A stretch of 64,000 nt of DNA from Akkermansiaceae bacterium UBA2381. Lineage in GTDB: Bacteria > Verrucomicrobiota > Verrucomicrobiia > Verrucomicrobiales > DEV007. The notes beneath the pieces were generated by a model. It was not told the origin of the DNA and made no database searches. It saw only the letters and a list, made by a program, of their open reading frames with translations. This document shows, in pieces, positions 1 to 7,870 of the stretch. The stretch lies in NCBI GenBank assembly GCA_002344215.1, contig DDSV01000013.1, positions 1 through 64,000 on the forward strand, in the 5' to 3' direction. Each line of letters begins with the position of its first letter. The first letter of the stretch is position 1. The position numbers and the translations under genes were made by a program.

Positions 1-49
1 GGCTGGCAACGGCTTCGCCGTCGCGAACGACCTGACGTTCTCTGAAAAA

Positions 50-613
50 ATGTCCTGCGATTTTGACTACGATAAGCTTTGGGGTGCTGTCCTTGGACTT
101 CCACACAACCGAGAGGAATGCTCGGTCCATGGACGAGACCATTGGCTTCGGGTCGAGAGGAACGCCTGTGTTTTGGCGGCTCGTTCTGGAGCAAATATCA
201 CAGTCGTCAGACTTTTTGCCCTCTTTCATGACAGTCGCCGAATCAACGATTGGACTGATACTGGCCACGGGAAACGCGGCGCGGAACTTGCCCGTGAACT
301 ACGAGGAACGCTTTTTGAGGTGTCAGATGAGGAATTCGACCTTCTCCACTACGCCTGCACTTGGCACACCGAAGGACATCACCATGACGATCCCACGATT
401 GGAACATGCTGGGATGCTGATCGGCTCGATATAGGACGCGCCGGCGTATCACCCGATGAAGCGTTCATGAGCACTGATTTTGGCGCTGAGATAGCTCGCC
501 ATGGCACAATTCTTCCATGGCTTGATTTAGCGAGGCCTCACATCTCTGCTCCCGCAAACCATCACCTAATTTGGGCATCATTGGCAAACCCGGCAGCGAA
601 CAAGAAGATGTAA
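50..613 (+). CDS. HD-domain metal-dependent phosphohydrolase-like protein
   Basis: A 187-aa soluble protein of the HD superfamily, whose members are metal-dependent phosphohydrolases. Seen: a histidine-rich stretch near residues 27-31 (HGRDHW), the HD doublet at H60-D61 (FHDSRR), several histidines around 100-112, and a late aspartate cluster (CWDADRLD, about 120-128). This matches the H...HD...D order of HD hydrolases. The conserved-looking run around GTCWDADRLDIGR suggests a defined family of unknown substrate. It lies at the start of a run of small unrelated genes separated by repeats, typical of cassette-borne accessory genes. There is no signal peptide or membrane segment. The substrate (nucleotide or other phosphate ester) cannot be assigned. 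Confidence 0.72.
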   Translation: MSCDFDYDKLWGAVLGLPHNREECSVHGRDHWLRVERNACVLAARSGANITVVRLFALFHDSRRINDWTDTGHGKRGAELARELRGTLFEVSDEEFDLLHYACTWHTEGHHHDDPTIGTCWDADRLDIGRAGVSPDEAFMSTDFGAEIARHGTILPWLDLARPHISAPANHHLIWASLANPAANKKM

Positions 614-759
614 TCAAGCCCCGACCGCGCCGAGTCGAAATCACTTTTCAGTTTCACCAGTTTATTCCACAATGAATATGCGCTCACCGTCAGGGCTGAG
701 TGCCCTTGAACGTGCGGCTACTCCGCCAAAGTCAGCAGCAATCCAACATCACTAAGCCC

Positions 760-1062
760 ATGACTATACCCGTCCCCGAGTTCATCGCGTTCTTTTGCAT
801 TGCCGTTTCCATCGTCGTGCTGCGCCTGTGGATTCGCCGTCAGCCCGACGTTGTTTCCGCGCGTCTGCGCGTGCGCACCGTTGGCCTTTGGATTGTGTCA
901 GTTCTCGCGCTCGTGCTTTCAGGCGCAGGTCTCATCTTTCCGGCTCTTCGCCCCGCTTCGCCAGTCGGTTTTTTCGTCGCCTTCGGTGCCATCTATCTCC
1001 TCGTAGCACAGCAGCGCACTGCACACCGCACGAAGATCCCGAAAAACACCAACGTCGCCTAA
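760..1062 (+). CDS. small hypothetical membrane protein
   Basis: About 100 aa, not recognised as a known family. Three hydrophobic stretches are visible: residues 4-20 (IPVPEFIAFFCIAVSIVV), roughly 43-60 (LWIVSVLALVLSGAGLIF) and about 68-80 (GFFVAFGAIYLLVA). A basic tail follows (RTAHRTKIPKN). The ATG at 760 is preferred over an in-frame start at 700, because translation then begins just before the first membrane segment and skips a glutamine-rich leader with no protein-like character. Its stop codon overlaps the start of repeat copy A, the usual geometry of a gene in an integron cassette. No function can be proposed. Confidence 0.5.
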   Translation: MTIPVPEFIAFFCIAVSIVVLRLWIRRQPDVVSARLRVRTVGLWIVSVLALVLSGAGLIFPALRPASPVGFFVAFGAIYLLVAQQRTAHRTKIPKNTNVA

Positions 1063-1153
1063 GGCCTGACCTTCCATCAATTTCAGCCGACATGACCGCA
1101 ACAACCTACACCCGCAGTCGCTGTCTTGCTCCCGGTCAGGCGCAGGAGGACTC
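1059..1153. repeat. cassette-associated imperfect palindromic repeat, copy A
   Basis: About 95 bp beginning at the stop codon of the preceding gene. The arms GCCTGACC (near 1064) and GGTCAGGC (near 1134) are complementary. Bases 1082-1153 match copy B (1811-1883) at all but about six positions. The position directly behind a small gene and the imperfect hairpin resemble an integron attC site. However, a canonical GTTRRRY core was not found at its 3' end, so the assignment stays tentative. Confidence 0.6.
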
Positions 1154-1167
1154 CTCGTTGCAAAAAG

Positions 1168-1377
1168 ATGCAATATACTGAATTCAGGGACGCCATCCGC
1201 CGCGAGCTTCAGCAGTCTGCCTCAGGAAAGACCTGGAAAGACTTGAAGGAGACCTTGAGCTTACCCTATGATCGGCCGTGCCCGGAATGGGTAGGCCAGC
1301 TTGAGCAGGAGATCGGTCTCGTTCGAAAGGAGAAGAAAGGAAACGCATTTATCTGGAGGATTGAGCATGATCTTTGA
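1168..1377 (+). CDS. small hypothetical protein (69 aa)
   Basis: A 69-aa basic protein starting MQYTEFRDAIRREL and ending FIWRIEHDL. The amphipathic helix at the N-terminus is followed by a segment reading TWKDLKETLSLPYDRPCPEW, which looks like a small helix-turn-helix or winged fold. Proteins of this size and pattern occur as hypothetical cassette genes. The ATG at 1168 was chosen because an upstream in-frame start at 1126 lies inside repeat copy A. The 3' end overlaps the next gene by 11 bp, so the two are probably translationally coupled and belong to one cassette. Function unknown. Confidence 0.55.
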   Translation: MQYTEFRDAIRRELQQSASGKTWKDLKETLSLPYDRPCPEWVGQLEQEIGLVRKEKKGNAFIWRIEHDL

Positions 1378-1765
1378 CCATTTTGGATTGTTTGTAAGTG
1401 ACTTCGAGAAGACCATCGCGATGTATGAGGCGTGTTTTGAGCCCCTCGGTATCAGGGTCTATCAACGACAACCGGAATTCGGTGCTGTTATATTTTCCGG
1501 TGAAGCAGACTATCCCTTCCTCTGGGTGGGAACTGCTTCGGAGTCCGGCGACTACCATGGGACACCGGTGAAGAGAGATCAGAAGCGCCCGATTCACATT
1601 GCCCTGCGGGCTCCCAGTCGAGAAGCCGTGAAGGAGTTTCATCGGCTAGGCATCAAGAATGGCGGTCGATGTAACGGCGCGCCGGAAGATTGTGGAGACA
1701 GATACTTTGCTGCCTACCTCCTGGATCCGGACGGCAACAACATCGAAGCCGGAATACGATCGTAA
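1367..1765 (+). CDS. VOC (glyoxalase/bleomycin-resistance) family protein
   Basis: A 132-aa protein of the vicinal oxygen chelate fold. Seen: the opening MIFDHFGLFVSDFEKTIAMY with the first metal-ligand histidine, the middle segment GTPVKRDQKRPIHIALRAPS supplying a second histidine (HIAL), and the closing YLLDPDGNNIEAG with the usual DPDGNxIE box whose glutamate is a metal ligand. Such proteins act as lyases, isomerases, dioxygenases or antibiotic-binding proteins, and the sequence does not say which. The ATG at 1367 is chosen because it opens the fold exactly and overlaps the preceding small gene by 11 bp. The gene is followed 23 bp downstream by repeat copy B. Confidence 0.8.
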   Translation: MIFDHFGLFVSDFEKTIAMYEACFEPLGIRVYQRQPEFGAVIFSGEADYPFLWVGTASESGDYHGTPVKRDQKRPIHIALRAPSREAVKEFHRLGIKNGGRCNGAPEDCGDRYFAAYLLDPDGNNIEAGIRS

Positions 1766-1787
1766 GCATAACATCGCGTTACTCCTT

Positions 1788-1883
1788 CCTAACGCCTGAA
1801 CCGCCTCCCGTTCAAGCCGACATGACCTCAACCACCTACACCCGCAGTCGCTGTCTCGCCCCCGGTCAGGCGCAGGATGACTC
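1788..1883. repeat. cassette-associated imperfect palindromic repeat, copy B
   Basis: About 96 bp, opening CCTAACGCCTGAACCG and closing CGGTCAGGCGCAGGA. These ends are complementary apart from a small internal loop and one unpaired A, an arrangement like the extrahelical base of attC hairpins. It is close to identical to copy A over the inner 73 bp. It separates two VOC-family genes. Confidence 0.6.
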
Positions 1884-1903
1884 GACCTTATGGCCGGAAA
1901 ATT

Positions 1904-2233
1904 ATGAAACTAGGAAAACCGGAAATCAGTTTAGCTGTCGCTGACATCAAAGCGTCTTTAGCGTTTTACGAGGCACTCGGATTCAAGCGTGTTGAAGGAA
2001 CCGAAGCGGAAAAGTGGGTTGTCGTAGCACAGCCTGACCTCCGAATCGGATTATATGAAGGTCACGTTGAGGCGAATTCATTGACCTTTTTCGGAGGCGA
2101 TATTGAAGCGATTGCAGGAAAGCTACATGAAGCGGGTTTCGAGCTCAAACAGGGCCCCGAAACTGAAGAAGATGGTAGCCTTGGAGCGAAAGCAGTCGAT
2201 CCGGACGGGAATCTGATCTATTTCAACGCGTAA
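1904..2233 (+). CDS. VOC (glyoxalase/bleomycin-resistance) family protein
   Basis: A 109-aa single-domain VOC protein: MKLGKPEISLAVADIKASLA, then FYEALGFKRVEG, and a closing AVDPDGNLIYFNA. The ligand pattern is weaker than in the neighbouring VOC gene: the first position reads ISLAV rather than a clear histidine, and the final box lacks the acidic residue (LIYF instead of xIE). A binding rather than catalytic role is therefore plausible. The start at 1904 places the fold at the N-terminus and skips leader sequence from the repeat. Repeat copy C begins at its stop codon. It shares the fold but little sequence with the VOC gene at 1367-1765, so it is not a recent duplicate. Confidence 0.75.
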   Translation: MKLGKPEISLAVADIKASLAFYEALGFKRVEGTEAEKWVVVAQPDLRIGLYEGHVEANSLTFFGGDIEAIAGKLHEAGFELKQGPETEEDGSLGAKAVDPDGNLIYFNA

Positions 2234-2276
2234 CCTGACACGGCCTCAGGCTCAGGAGTGAAGTGCAACGTTAGGC
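2229..2276. repeat. shortened third repeat copy with attC-like ends (copy C)
   Basis: The sequence starts GCGTAACCTGACACGG at the stop codon of the VOC gene and continues with CCTCAGGCTCAGGAGTGA, like the two ends of copies A and B joined with the middle missing. It finishes with GTTAGGC (2270-2276), which fits the integron core consensus GTTRRRY. It is complementary to GCGTAAC at the other end except for one base. This is the best attC candidate of the three and would mark the end of the cassette run. Confidence 0.45.
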
Positions 2277-2475
2277 CTACTTTTCGAAGGTCTCCTCCGG
2301 CGTCTGATAGCCCTGTCTTTTGCGGTGCCGACGATTTGAGGTTCCGGCGCGTCACCGACTGAAGGCCGCTCGCGGGGGTCAACCGTGCAGCAAAGATCCG
2401 GGGTTTCGCGCTTGGAGAATTTCAAGGATGACGTGGAAAGGATACTGATGGTGAAGCGATTTTGGAACTTCATCC

Positions 2476-3330
2476 TTACCCCTCAAGCACCCGGATCACC
2501 TGCCCCAGGCGATGGTTCTCCTGCGGCTCCAGCCGAACCACATCCTCGCCTGCATTCGCGGCCTCAATACACAGGAAGCCGTGATACGCTTCATCCGGCA
2601 GGTCCGTGAGGCGTTTGGATTTTTCGATCCACGGATTCCACACCACGGTGGCGCGACTGCCGGACTTGCTGACTTCCAGGGTGCGAGGGGACGCCCCGTC
2701 CAGGACATGCACGGCACCCTCCGAGGTGTAGATGCGGTCGACCTCGCGATCAAAGATCACTTCGCCCTCCTGACGCTTCACTTGATGATTATCAATGGTG
2801 TCGACGTAGAGCGCGCCCGCGAGGCCCTGGACACAGGTCTGCTCGATGGCAGCCACGCTGAGATAAGTATGAAGCGCGGCCGTGATTTCCACAGTCGAGG
2901 TTCCGAGATGCTTCATTTCCAGCGTCACGTCGAGGGTAGAACCCATTTTCACTACCAGAGACAATTCAAAGGCGTGGGGCCATCCCGGGGCCTCGGATCC
3001 GTGAAGGCGAAACTCCAACTCCACGCCCTCTGCCGAGTCCGTCGCCCGGGCCAGTTCCCAAAAGCGCAGGCGCGCAAACCCATGGCCGGGCAGACCGTCC
3101 CTTCCTCCGAACCACGGCCAACACACCGGGATACCGCCCCGAATAGGTTGTCCCTCTTCAAAGACGGCATCCGCGCTCATGAAGAGGACCGGTTGATGTC
3201 CGGCGGGAGTCCATTCCATGACGTGGGCACCCAGAAGAGCCACGGAGCCCGAGCCGAGGAGATGGGACACGTGGACGACGGGAAATCCCGGTTTCATTTC
3301 ACGCAGGGTCACGGTGGAGGGCAAATTCAT
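2476..3330 (-). CDS. D-hexose-6-phosphate mutarotase (aldose 1-epimerase family)
   Basis: 284 aa, the usual length for YeaD-type glucose-6-phosphate 1-epimerases, which interconvert the alpha and beta anomers of hexose 6-phosphates in the cytoplasm. Family features are visible: PIRGGIPVCWPWFGG early in the protein, GLPGHGFARLRFWEL containing the catalytic histidine, and FLCIEAANAGEDVVRLEPQE near the C-terminus with the catalytic glutamate. There is no signal peptide. It is transcribed alone, about 130 bp downstream of the esterase pair on the same strand. It probably serves general sugar metabolism alongside glycogen turnover (glgX at 52.8-54.9 kb). Confidence 0.85.
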   Translation of the reverse strand: MNLPSTVTLREMKPGFPVVHVSHLLGSGSVALLGAHVMEWTPAGHQPVLFMSADAVFEEGQPIRGGIPVCWPWFGGRDGLPGHGFARLRFWELARATDSAEGVELEFRLHGSEAPGWPHAFELSLVVKMGSTLDVTLEMKHLGTSTVEITAALHTYLSVAAIEQTCVQGLAGALYVDTIDNHQVKRQEGEVIFDREVDRIYTSEGAVHVLDGASPRTLEVSKSGSRATVVWNPWIEKSKRLTDLPDEAYHGFLCIEAANAGEDVVRLEPQENHRLGQVIRVLEG

Positions 3331-3464
3331 GCCACAGGATGGCTCGACTCTTTCAGGATGCGAGGGAAAACAAAGGCTTGCTCAGTTTGCATAAACGCCG
3401 AAGCGAGTCGACCCGGATCAGGTCTTTCGGGGAAAAATGTCGGAAGGGGTGAAAAACGAATTCC

Positions 3465-4190
3465 CTATCCTTCACTCCCAAGAAGCCAGCCGAGCGCGCC
3501 GGTCAGTTCCTCTCCCCAGCAGGCGGGATCGTGGCCGCCGTCGAACTCATGCAAATGCACGGTATGCCCGACCCGGGTCATCTCCTGTGCGAGCCGGCGA
3601 ACGGACGCGAGTTGGCTCGTCTTTTGATAGAGCGAGGTGGGAGCATGGGTCAGGTTCTCCTGCAACTCCGATGAACCGACGCTCAACCAGAGGCGCTGAC
3701 CGCTGTTCTCGAACGAAGCCAGTGCAGAGGCCAGCCACTCATCGCGCCACCACGCCGATGGCGACTGCGCCAGCACCCCGGCAAAAATGCCCGAATGAGA
3801 CAGCGCCGTGAAGATGGCCTGGAGGCCGCTGAGACTGAGGCCGCAGAGATAAAATCGTTCGAAGGGGCCGATCTCCCGTTCGACCCATCCCGGCAGATCA
3901 TGCGCGAGAAAGGAGGTGAAGGTCTCACTGCAGGTGTAGTCGGCGTGCCGGCCCAACTGGCTTTCATTGGGGAGGTAGACGCAGGTGAAGGCGGGAAGCG
4001 CTCCCGAGGTCTGTGCCTCCTCAATAATGTCGGGAGCCTTGACCCGTCCCGAGTAGATTTCACCGTCCATCCACAGTAGGCAGTCTTTTGCCATCCCGGT
4101 ATCGTCGTGATGCACCCGGGCCCGGCGTGGTGCGGCGATGGATTCGCTGGAGATTAAATGTTCGGTGATCCGCATGCTCATGATGGTCAC
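3465..4190 (-). CDS. enterochelin-esterase-like alpha/beta hydrolase
   Basis: A 241-aa serine hydrolase without a signal peptide. The nucleophile elbow GLSLSG and a C-terminal FDGGHD carrying the catalytic histidine are visible. SPSAWWRDEW after the elbow is typical of the Fes/esterase D-like group. Members cleave siderophore esters, S-formylglutathione or other acyl esters, and the substrate here is open. The first codon is GTG, overlapping the stop of the upstream secreted hydrolase gene by four bases (GTGA), so the two are translationally coupled. An ATG three codons in is an alternative start. The pair probably acts on related ester substrates. Confidence 0.75.
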   Translation of the reverse strand: MTIMSMRITEHLISSESIAAPRRARVHHDDTGMAKDCLLWMDGEIYSGRVKAPDIIEEAQTSGALPAFTCVYLPNESQLGRHADYTCSETFTSFLAHDLPGWVEREIGPFERFYLCGLSLSGLQAIFTALSHSGIFAGVLAQSPSAWWRDEWLASALASFENSGQRLWLSVGSSELQENLTHAPTSLYQKTSQLASVRRLAQEMTRVGHTVHLHEFDGGHDPACWGEELTGALGWLLGSEG

Positions 4191-5302
4191 GGCCTCAGGA
4201 AATGCTCAAAGAACGTATAGATCACCTCATTCGACTCTGGATTGGGGGCATGCTCGGGCCGGTTGTGCATCGCAACGCGATTCTCAGCGCCGAGGAGTCG
4301 ATTGACCTCGATCGAGTGATTCAGCGCTCTCCATCGGGAGGGAGCATCCTCACTGCCGCCGGAGACAAGAAAGGGGCGCGGGGCCATGAGGGCGTGCAAC
4401 TCGTGCAGGTCGCGGCCTTGTTCGAGCAGCTTCGGATAGAGACCTCGCATCGGATTGCTTTCCGATGGAACCGCCCGCTCGCGCCAGGGTTTGGGGTGAT
4501 AGCCGAGATACCAGGGTTCCCAGTAGTTCACGCTCGGTCGGGTATCGAAGACAATGCCGGGATCGCTCCAGGCGGCGCAGGCGAATTTATCGAAGAGGCA
4601 GGAGGCGAACATGGACCATTTGCCTCCGAACGAATGCCCCGTGATCCCGATGCGTTCCGGGTCGACCTCGGGTCGTGAGGCGAGGACATGCCAGGCATTG
4701 GCGGCTGCATACGCGAGCATGGAGAGCGGTTGCACGGTCGCTTTCTCAATCGAGGGCCAGTAGAGGGAATATTCTTTCGCCTCCGAGGCTTCGGTGGTGC
4801 CGATGGAAAGGGTGACAAAACCCCGCCTCGCGAGTTGATAGGCAAAGTCCCGGTGTTCATTGCCAAGACCGGCGGCGGTTTCCGGTTCGTAGTAAACGGT
4901 CAGGACTGCGGGCCGCTTGCCTTCGGTGGCTTTGTCAGGAATGAAAAGATAGCCTGTCGTTTTCTGAGTCGGGGTCCAGAGAAATCGAATGCGGTGCCGG
5001 GTAAAGTTCTCGAGTTTGACGGATTCGAGCGTTTCGATCTCCGGCTTGGTAATGAGTTCGGGCCATTCGCCCATCAGTCCGTGCCAGGTTTTTAAGATCT
5101 CATCGCGGCGCCTGGCCCAGTCGGCGGGAGTGATGACCTTGCTTCCGTCGTTGAAGAGCAGTGGTGAACGGAAGTCGCCGAAGTCTCCGGCAAATTCGGC
5201 GGGCGGGGTGAAGTGGGGGCGGAGGGCGGGGGGGAGTGAGGTGTCCTCAGCGATTCCGGGGGAAAGGGAACAAAGAAGGAGACTGAAGAATGTGCGCGTC
5301 AT
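4187..5302 (-). CDS. secreted alpha/beta hydrolase (acetyl-xylan-esterase/prolyl-oligopeptidase-like)
   Basis: 371 aa with a short N-terminal signal sequence (MTRTFFSLLLCSLSPGIAED). The hydrolase core has the nucleophile elbow GITGHSFGGKW about two thirds in, followed by CAAWSDPGIVFD, and a C-terminal NRPEHAPN supplying a histidine. This layout is common in secreted hydrolases of Planctomycetes and Verrucomicrobia annotated as acetyl-xylan esterase or dienelactone-hydrolase-like. It probably deacylates carbohydrate or other esters outside the cytoplasm. It precedes the cytoplasmic esterase gene with a four-base overlap and lies next to a sulfatase fusion, suggesting a small polysaccharide-use neighbourhood. 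Confidence 0.75.
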   Translation of the reverse strand: MTRTFFSLLLCSLSPGIAEDTSLPPALRPHFTPPAEFAGDFGDFRSPLLFNDGSKVITPADWARRRDEILKTWHGLMGEWPELITKPEIETLESVKLENFTRHRIRFLWTPTQKTTGYLFIPDKATEGKRPAVLTVYYEPETAAGLGNEHRDFAYQLARRGFVTLSIGTTEASEAKEYSLYWPSIEKATVQPLSMLAYAAANAWHVLASRPEVDPERIGITGHSFGGKWSMFASCLFDKFACAAWSDPGIVFDTRPSVNYWEPWYLGYHPKPWRERAVPSESNPMRGLYPKLLEQGRDLHELHALMAPRPFLVSGGSEDAPSRWRALNHSIEVNRLLGAENRVAMHNRPEHAPNPESNEVIYTFFEHFLRP

Positions 5303-5360
5303 GGCGTAGTTTTAGCCGATCGGGATGATCAAGGGCATGGCTGATTCAGGGGTGGGGAGA

Positions 5361-5417
5361 GTTAACACAGCTGACCACAGATTCGCTTCGCTTCCGCAGA
5401 TGAGCACGGATGAAGAA
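5361..5417. repeat. degenerate intergenic repeat-like sequence
   Basis: The spacer between two minus-strand genes contains GTTAACACAG, ACCACAGATT and CAGATGAGCACGGATGAAG in order. This wording is met in degenerate interspersed repeats of many PVC and related genomes. Only one copy lies in this window, so repeat status rests on recalled pattern. No gene is seen here. Confidence 0.3.
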
Positions 5418-5434
5418 GGAATTTTCAAAGGGAA

Positions 5435-7822
5435 TTAGGGCTTGTTGCAACGGTTGATGACGAAGTCGACGAGTTCCTGACACTGGAAAAAACCGGTCCA
5501 GAAGTTATGGCCCTGGCCCTCGATTTTCATCACGGTGATGAGGTCTCCCGAGCCGGACGCGTCGTATATCTCCTCCAGTCGGCCCGAATTTTTCGCGAGC
5601 GGGACGACGGTGTCTTCGGTTCCGTGAATGATAAAGACCGGGATCTTTTCGTTCGCGAGAGTCGCGGCGCGGCGAATCGGATTGAACTCGTCCTGACGTG
5701 CCTCGAGTTCCGCCGGAGTCAGACCATAGGCCGGGGCCGCCTTGTCGAGACCGGGGTAGCTGGTGTAGTCGTAGACCGGATAGATCCCGGCGATGCCCGC
5801 GACCCGATCGGGATGGGCGAGCGCCCAACTGCTGACCCAAAGTCCCCCGCGACTGCGACCGAGGAGGAGAGGCTTTTTCGAAAATCCGTCCGCGACCATT
5901 TTCTGATAGAGCGCTTCAAACCAGGGGAAGGCTTGCGGACTGCCGTAACTCTCTCCCACGTCAACGCCGGCGACGGCGATCCCCGCATTGAGGAATTGCT
6001 GATGCATCCAGTTTTCGGCCTGATCGGGATAGGCGTCGAGAGTGGGGCCGTAAAAGATCCATGGTTTGGCTCCCGGGTCTCCTGCCGGTTTCTCCGGATT
6101 CATGCGGAAGGCGGGTCGACCCTCAAGGTCGAAGGTTTCACTGTTGATCAGCACCTGCTTGCGTTTTGGCTTTGCCTCCTTCTGCGCTTTGCCCATGTCG
6201 GGAGCGCGGCCGGAGTCGGCTTTGCCGGATGCCTTCTCAGGAAGGTCCGCTGAGGCGAGTTCGCTGAACTCTGTCAGCTTCTGATCCCAGACGGCGACGA
6301 GTTCCTTCAACTTTTCCGCCTGAGGAACGGCCAGGTCCAGCGACTCATCACGGTCATTGCCAAGATCGTAGAGTTCCCATGGCTCGCCTGCTGGAGCGAC
6401 CGCTTTCCAGTTTCCAATGCGGATGGCCTTGTGGCCGTCGTGGAACCACCAGAGCGACTCATGAAATTTCTCCTGATCGGCGCTGAAGGTGGGGACGAGA
6501 CTTTTCCCGGGAGCGGGTGGCGCCTCCGGCAATGGGTTTGCCCCGCTTAGTTCAAGGAGGGTGGGGACCACATCAATGACATGACCCGGAGTCCGCCGGA
6601 TCTCTCCGCGGGCCGCTATGCCCGCAGGCCACGAGACGACCAGGGGGGTCGCGATACCGCCCTCATGCGTCCAGGTCTTGTGACGGCGGAAGGGAGTGTT
6701 GCAAACCGTGGACCAGCCGGGGCCGAGACAGAGATAGGTCCCTGCTGAACCGGGAGCGAGCGAGGGATCGTGCCCGTCGTCACGCACCATGATCTCGGCG
6801 CTCGCCCCATTGTCAGAGAGGAAAAGGACAAGGGTGTTGTCCCATTCTCCCATGGCTTTGATCTGATCGAAGACCCGTCCGATTTCGATGTCCATGCGAT
6901 GGATCATAGCAGCGTGGATTGCCATTTTGTCCGACTGAAATTTTCTCTGGGTATCTGTCAGGGTATTCCACGGAACCGGCTTGTTGACTTCTCCGTTTCC
7001 GAGGACTTCAAGATCCTCCGGAAAGTGATAGGGAGGTCCGAGATCAGTTTCGGGTCGGGAGAGTTCGCCATCTAGGAGCCCGAGCTCCCGCATTTTTTTC
7101 CACCGCTTCGCCCGGGTCGCCTCCCAGCCTTCGGTGTAGGTATCCGCGTAGAGGGCGATGTCCCCGGGCAGGGCATGGAGAGGAAAGTGCGGAGCGGCAA
7201 AGGCGAGGTAGTGGAAGAAAGGAGCATCGGTGTGACTCGTCGCGTGATCCTGCAGCACTTCGATGACATGATCGGCGAGGGCGGTCGTGCCGTAGTAGTT
7301 CGTGCCCTTCTCCACCGGAGGAAGGGCAAGGTCGTCTTTGAAGTGTTTGTTAGGATTGAAGAACCGGCCCTGATCCTTCAGGTAGTAGGAATGGTCGAAT
7401 CCCTGAGCCACCGGCATGCCGTCGATGTGCCATTTGCCGGTGTGATACGAGCGGTAGCCTGCCGGTTTCAACAATTTCGGGAGGAGCACCGCCCAATCGG
7501 GACGGGTGTTTTTCTCTCCGCCACCGGAGGGAATCCCCGGGAGATTGTCACGGCGGATCTGCTGGGCGTAGTAGCCGGTAAGAAGAGCCCCCCGAGTCGG
7601 CCAGCAACGGGCGGTGTTGGTGAACTGCGTGTACCGGAGTCCGTTCGTCGCGAGGGAGTCGAGGTTCGGCGTCGCAATCTCTGATCCGTAGCAACCGAGA
7701 TCGGAGAAACCCAGGTCATCGGCGAGGATGAGAAGGATGTTGGGTTTCGGGGCGTCGGCGGCGGTGGAGGAGAAGGTGCCGGGGATGCCGAGGGCGAGGA
7801 GAAGGGGCAGGATACGTTGCAT
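5435..7822 (-). CDS. secreted sulfatase fused to a C-terminal alpha/beta hydrolase
   Basis: 795 aa. After a signal peptide (residues 1-21), residues about 25-520 form an arylsulfatase-type alkaline-phosphatase fold: metal-binding ADD at 34-36, the formylglycine site C73-W-P-T-R77, HTGKWH at 127-132, and SDNG at 336-339. A linker rich in Ala, Lys and Pro (about 520-556) leads to a second domain. That domain has the elbow GRSRGG (Ser657), an acid in HGTEDTVVP (Asp737) and a histidine in GQGHNFW (His772), a full hydrolase triad. The sulfatase needs a formylglycine-generating enzyme encoded elsewhere. The product probably removes sulfate and an ester from the same polysaccharide in the periplasm or outside. 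A single uninterrupted reading frame argues against a sequencing artefact. Confidence 0.88.
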   Translation of the reverse strand: MQRILPLLLALGIPGTFSSTAADAPKPNILLILADDLGFSDLGCYGSEIATPNLDSLATNGLRYTQFTNTARCWPTRGALLTGYYAQQIRRDNLPGIPSGGGEKNTRPDWAVLLPKLLKPAGYRSYHTGKWHIDGMPVAQGFDHSYYLKDQGRFFNPNKHFKDDLALPPVEKGTNYYGTTALADHVIEVLQDHATSHTDAPFFHYLAFAAPHFPLHALPGDIALYADTYTEGWEATRAKRWKKMRELGLLDGELSRPETDLGPPYHFPEDLEVLGNGEVNKPVPWNTLTDTQRKFQSDKMAIHAAMIHRMDIEIGRVFDQIKAMGEWDNTLVLFLSDNGASAEIMVRDDGHDPSLAPGSAGTYLCLGPGWSTVCNTPFRRHKTWTHEGGIATPLVVSWPAGIAARGEIRRTPGHVIDVVPTLLELSGANPLPEAPPAPGKSLVPTFSADQEKFHESLWWFHDGHKAIRIGNWKAVAPAGEPWELYDLGNDRDESLDLAVPQAEKLKELVAVWDQKLTEFSELASADLPEKASGKADSGRAPDMGKAQKEAKPKRKQVLINSETFDLEGRPAFRMNPEKPAGDPGAKPWIFYGPTLDAYPDQAENWMHQQFLNAGIAVAGVDVGESYGSPQAFPWFEALYQKMVADGFSKKPLLLGRSRGGLWVSSWALAHPDRVAGIAGIYPVYDYTSYPGLDKAAPAYGLTPAELEARQDEFNPIRRAATLANEKIPVFIIHGTEDTVVPLAKNSGRLEEIYDASGSGDLITVMKIEGQGHNFWTGFFQCQELVDFVINRCNKP

Positions 7823-7870
7823 CGAAGAACAGGGTTTGATGGTAGATCATACCCTGTCAGGTCCGAAGCG

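Noticed and set aside
1059..1883. Transposon terminal inverted repeats
   Set aside because: Copies A and B lie in direct orientation behind separate genes and no transposase or target-site duplication was seen; the cassette explanation fits better.
2512..3627. 371-aa plus-strand open frame opposite the mutarotase gene
   Set aside because: It lies antisense to a well-conserved enzyme and its translation has no recognisable domain; codon bias of the opposite GC-rich gene explains it.
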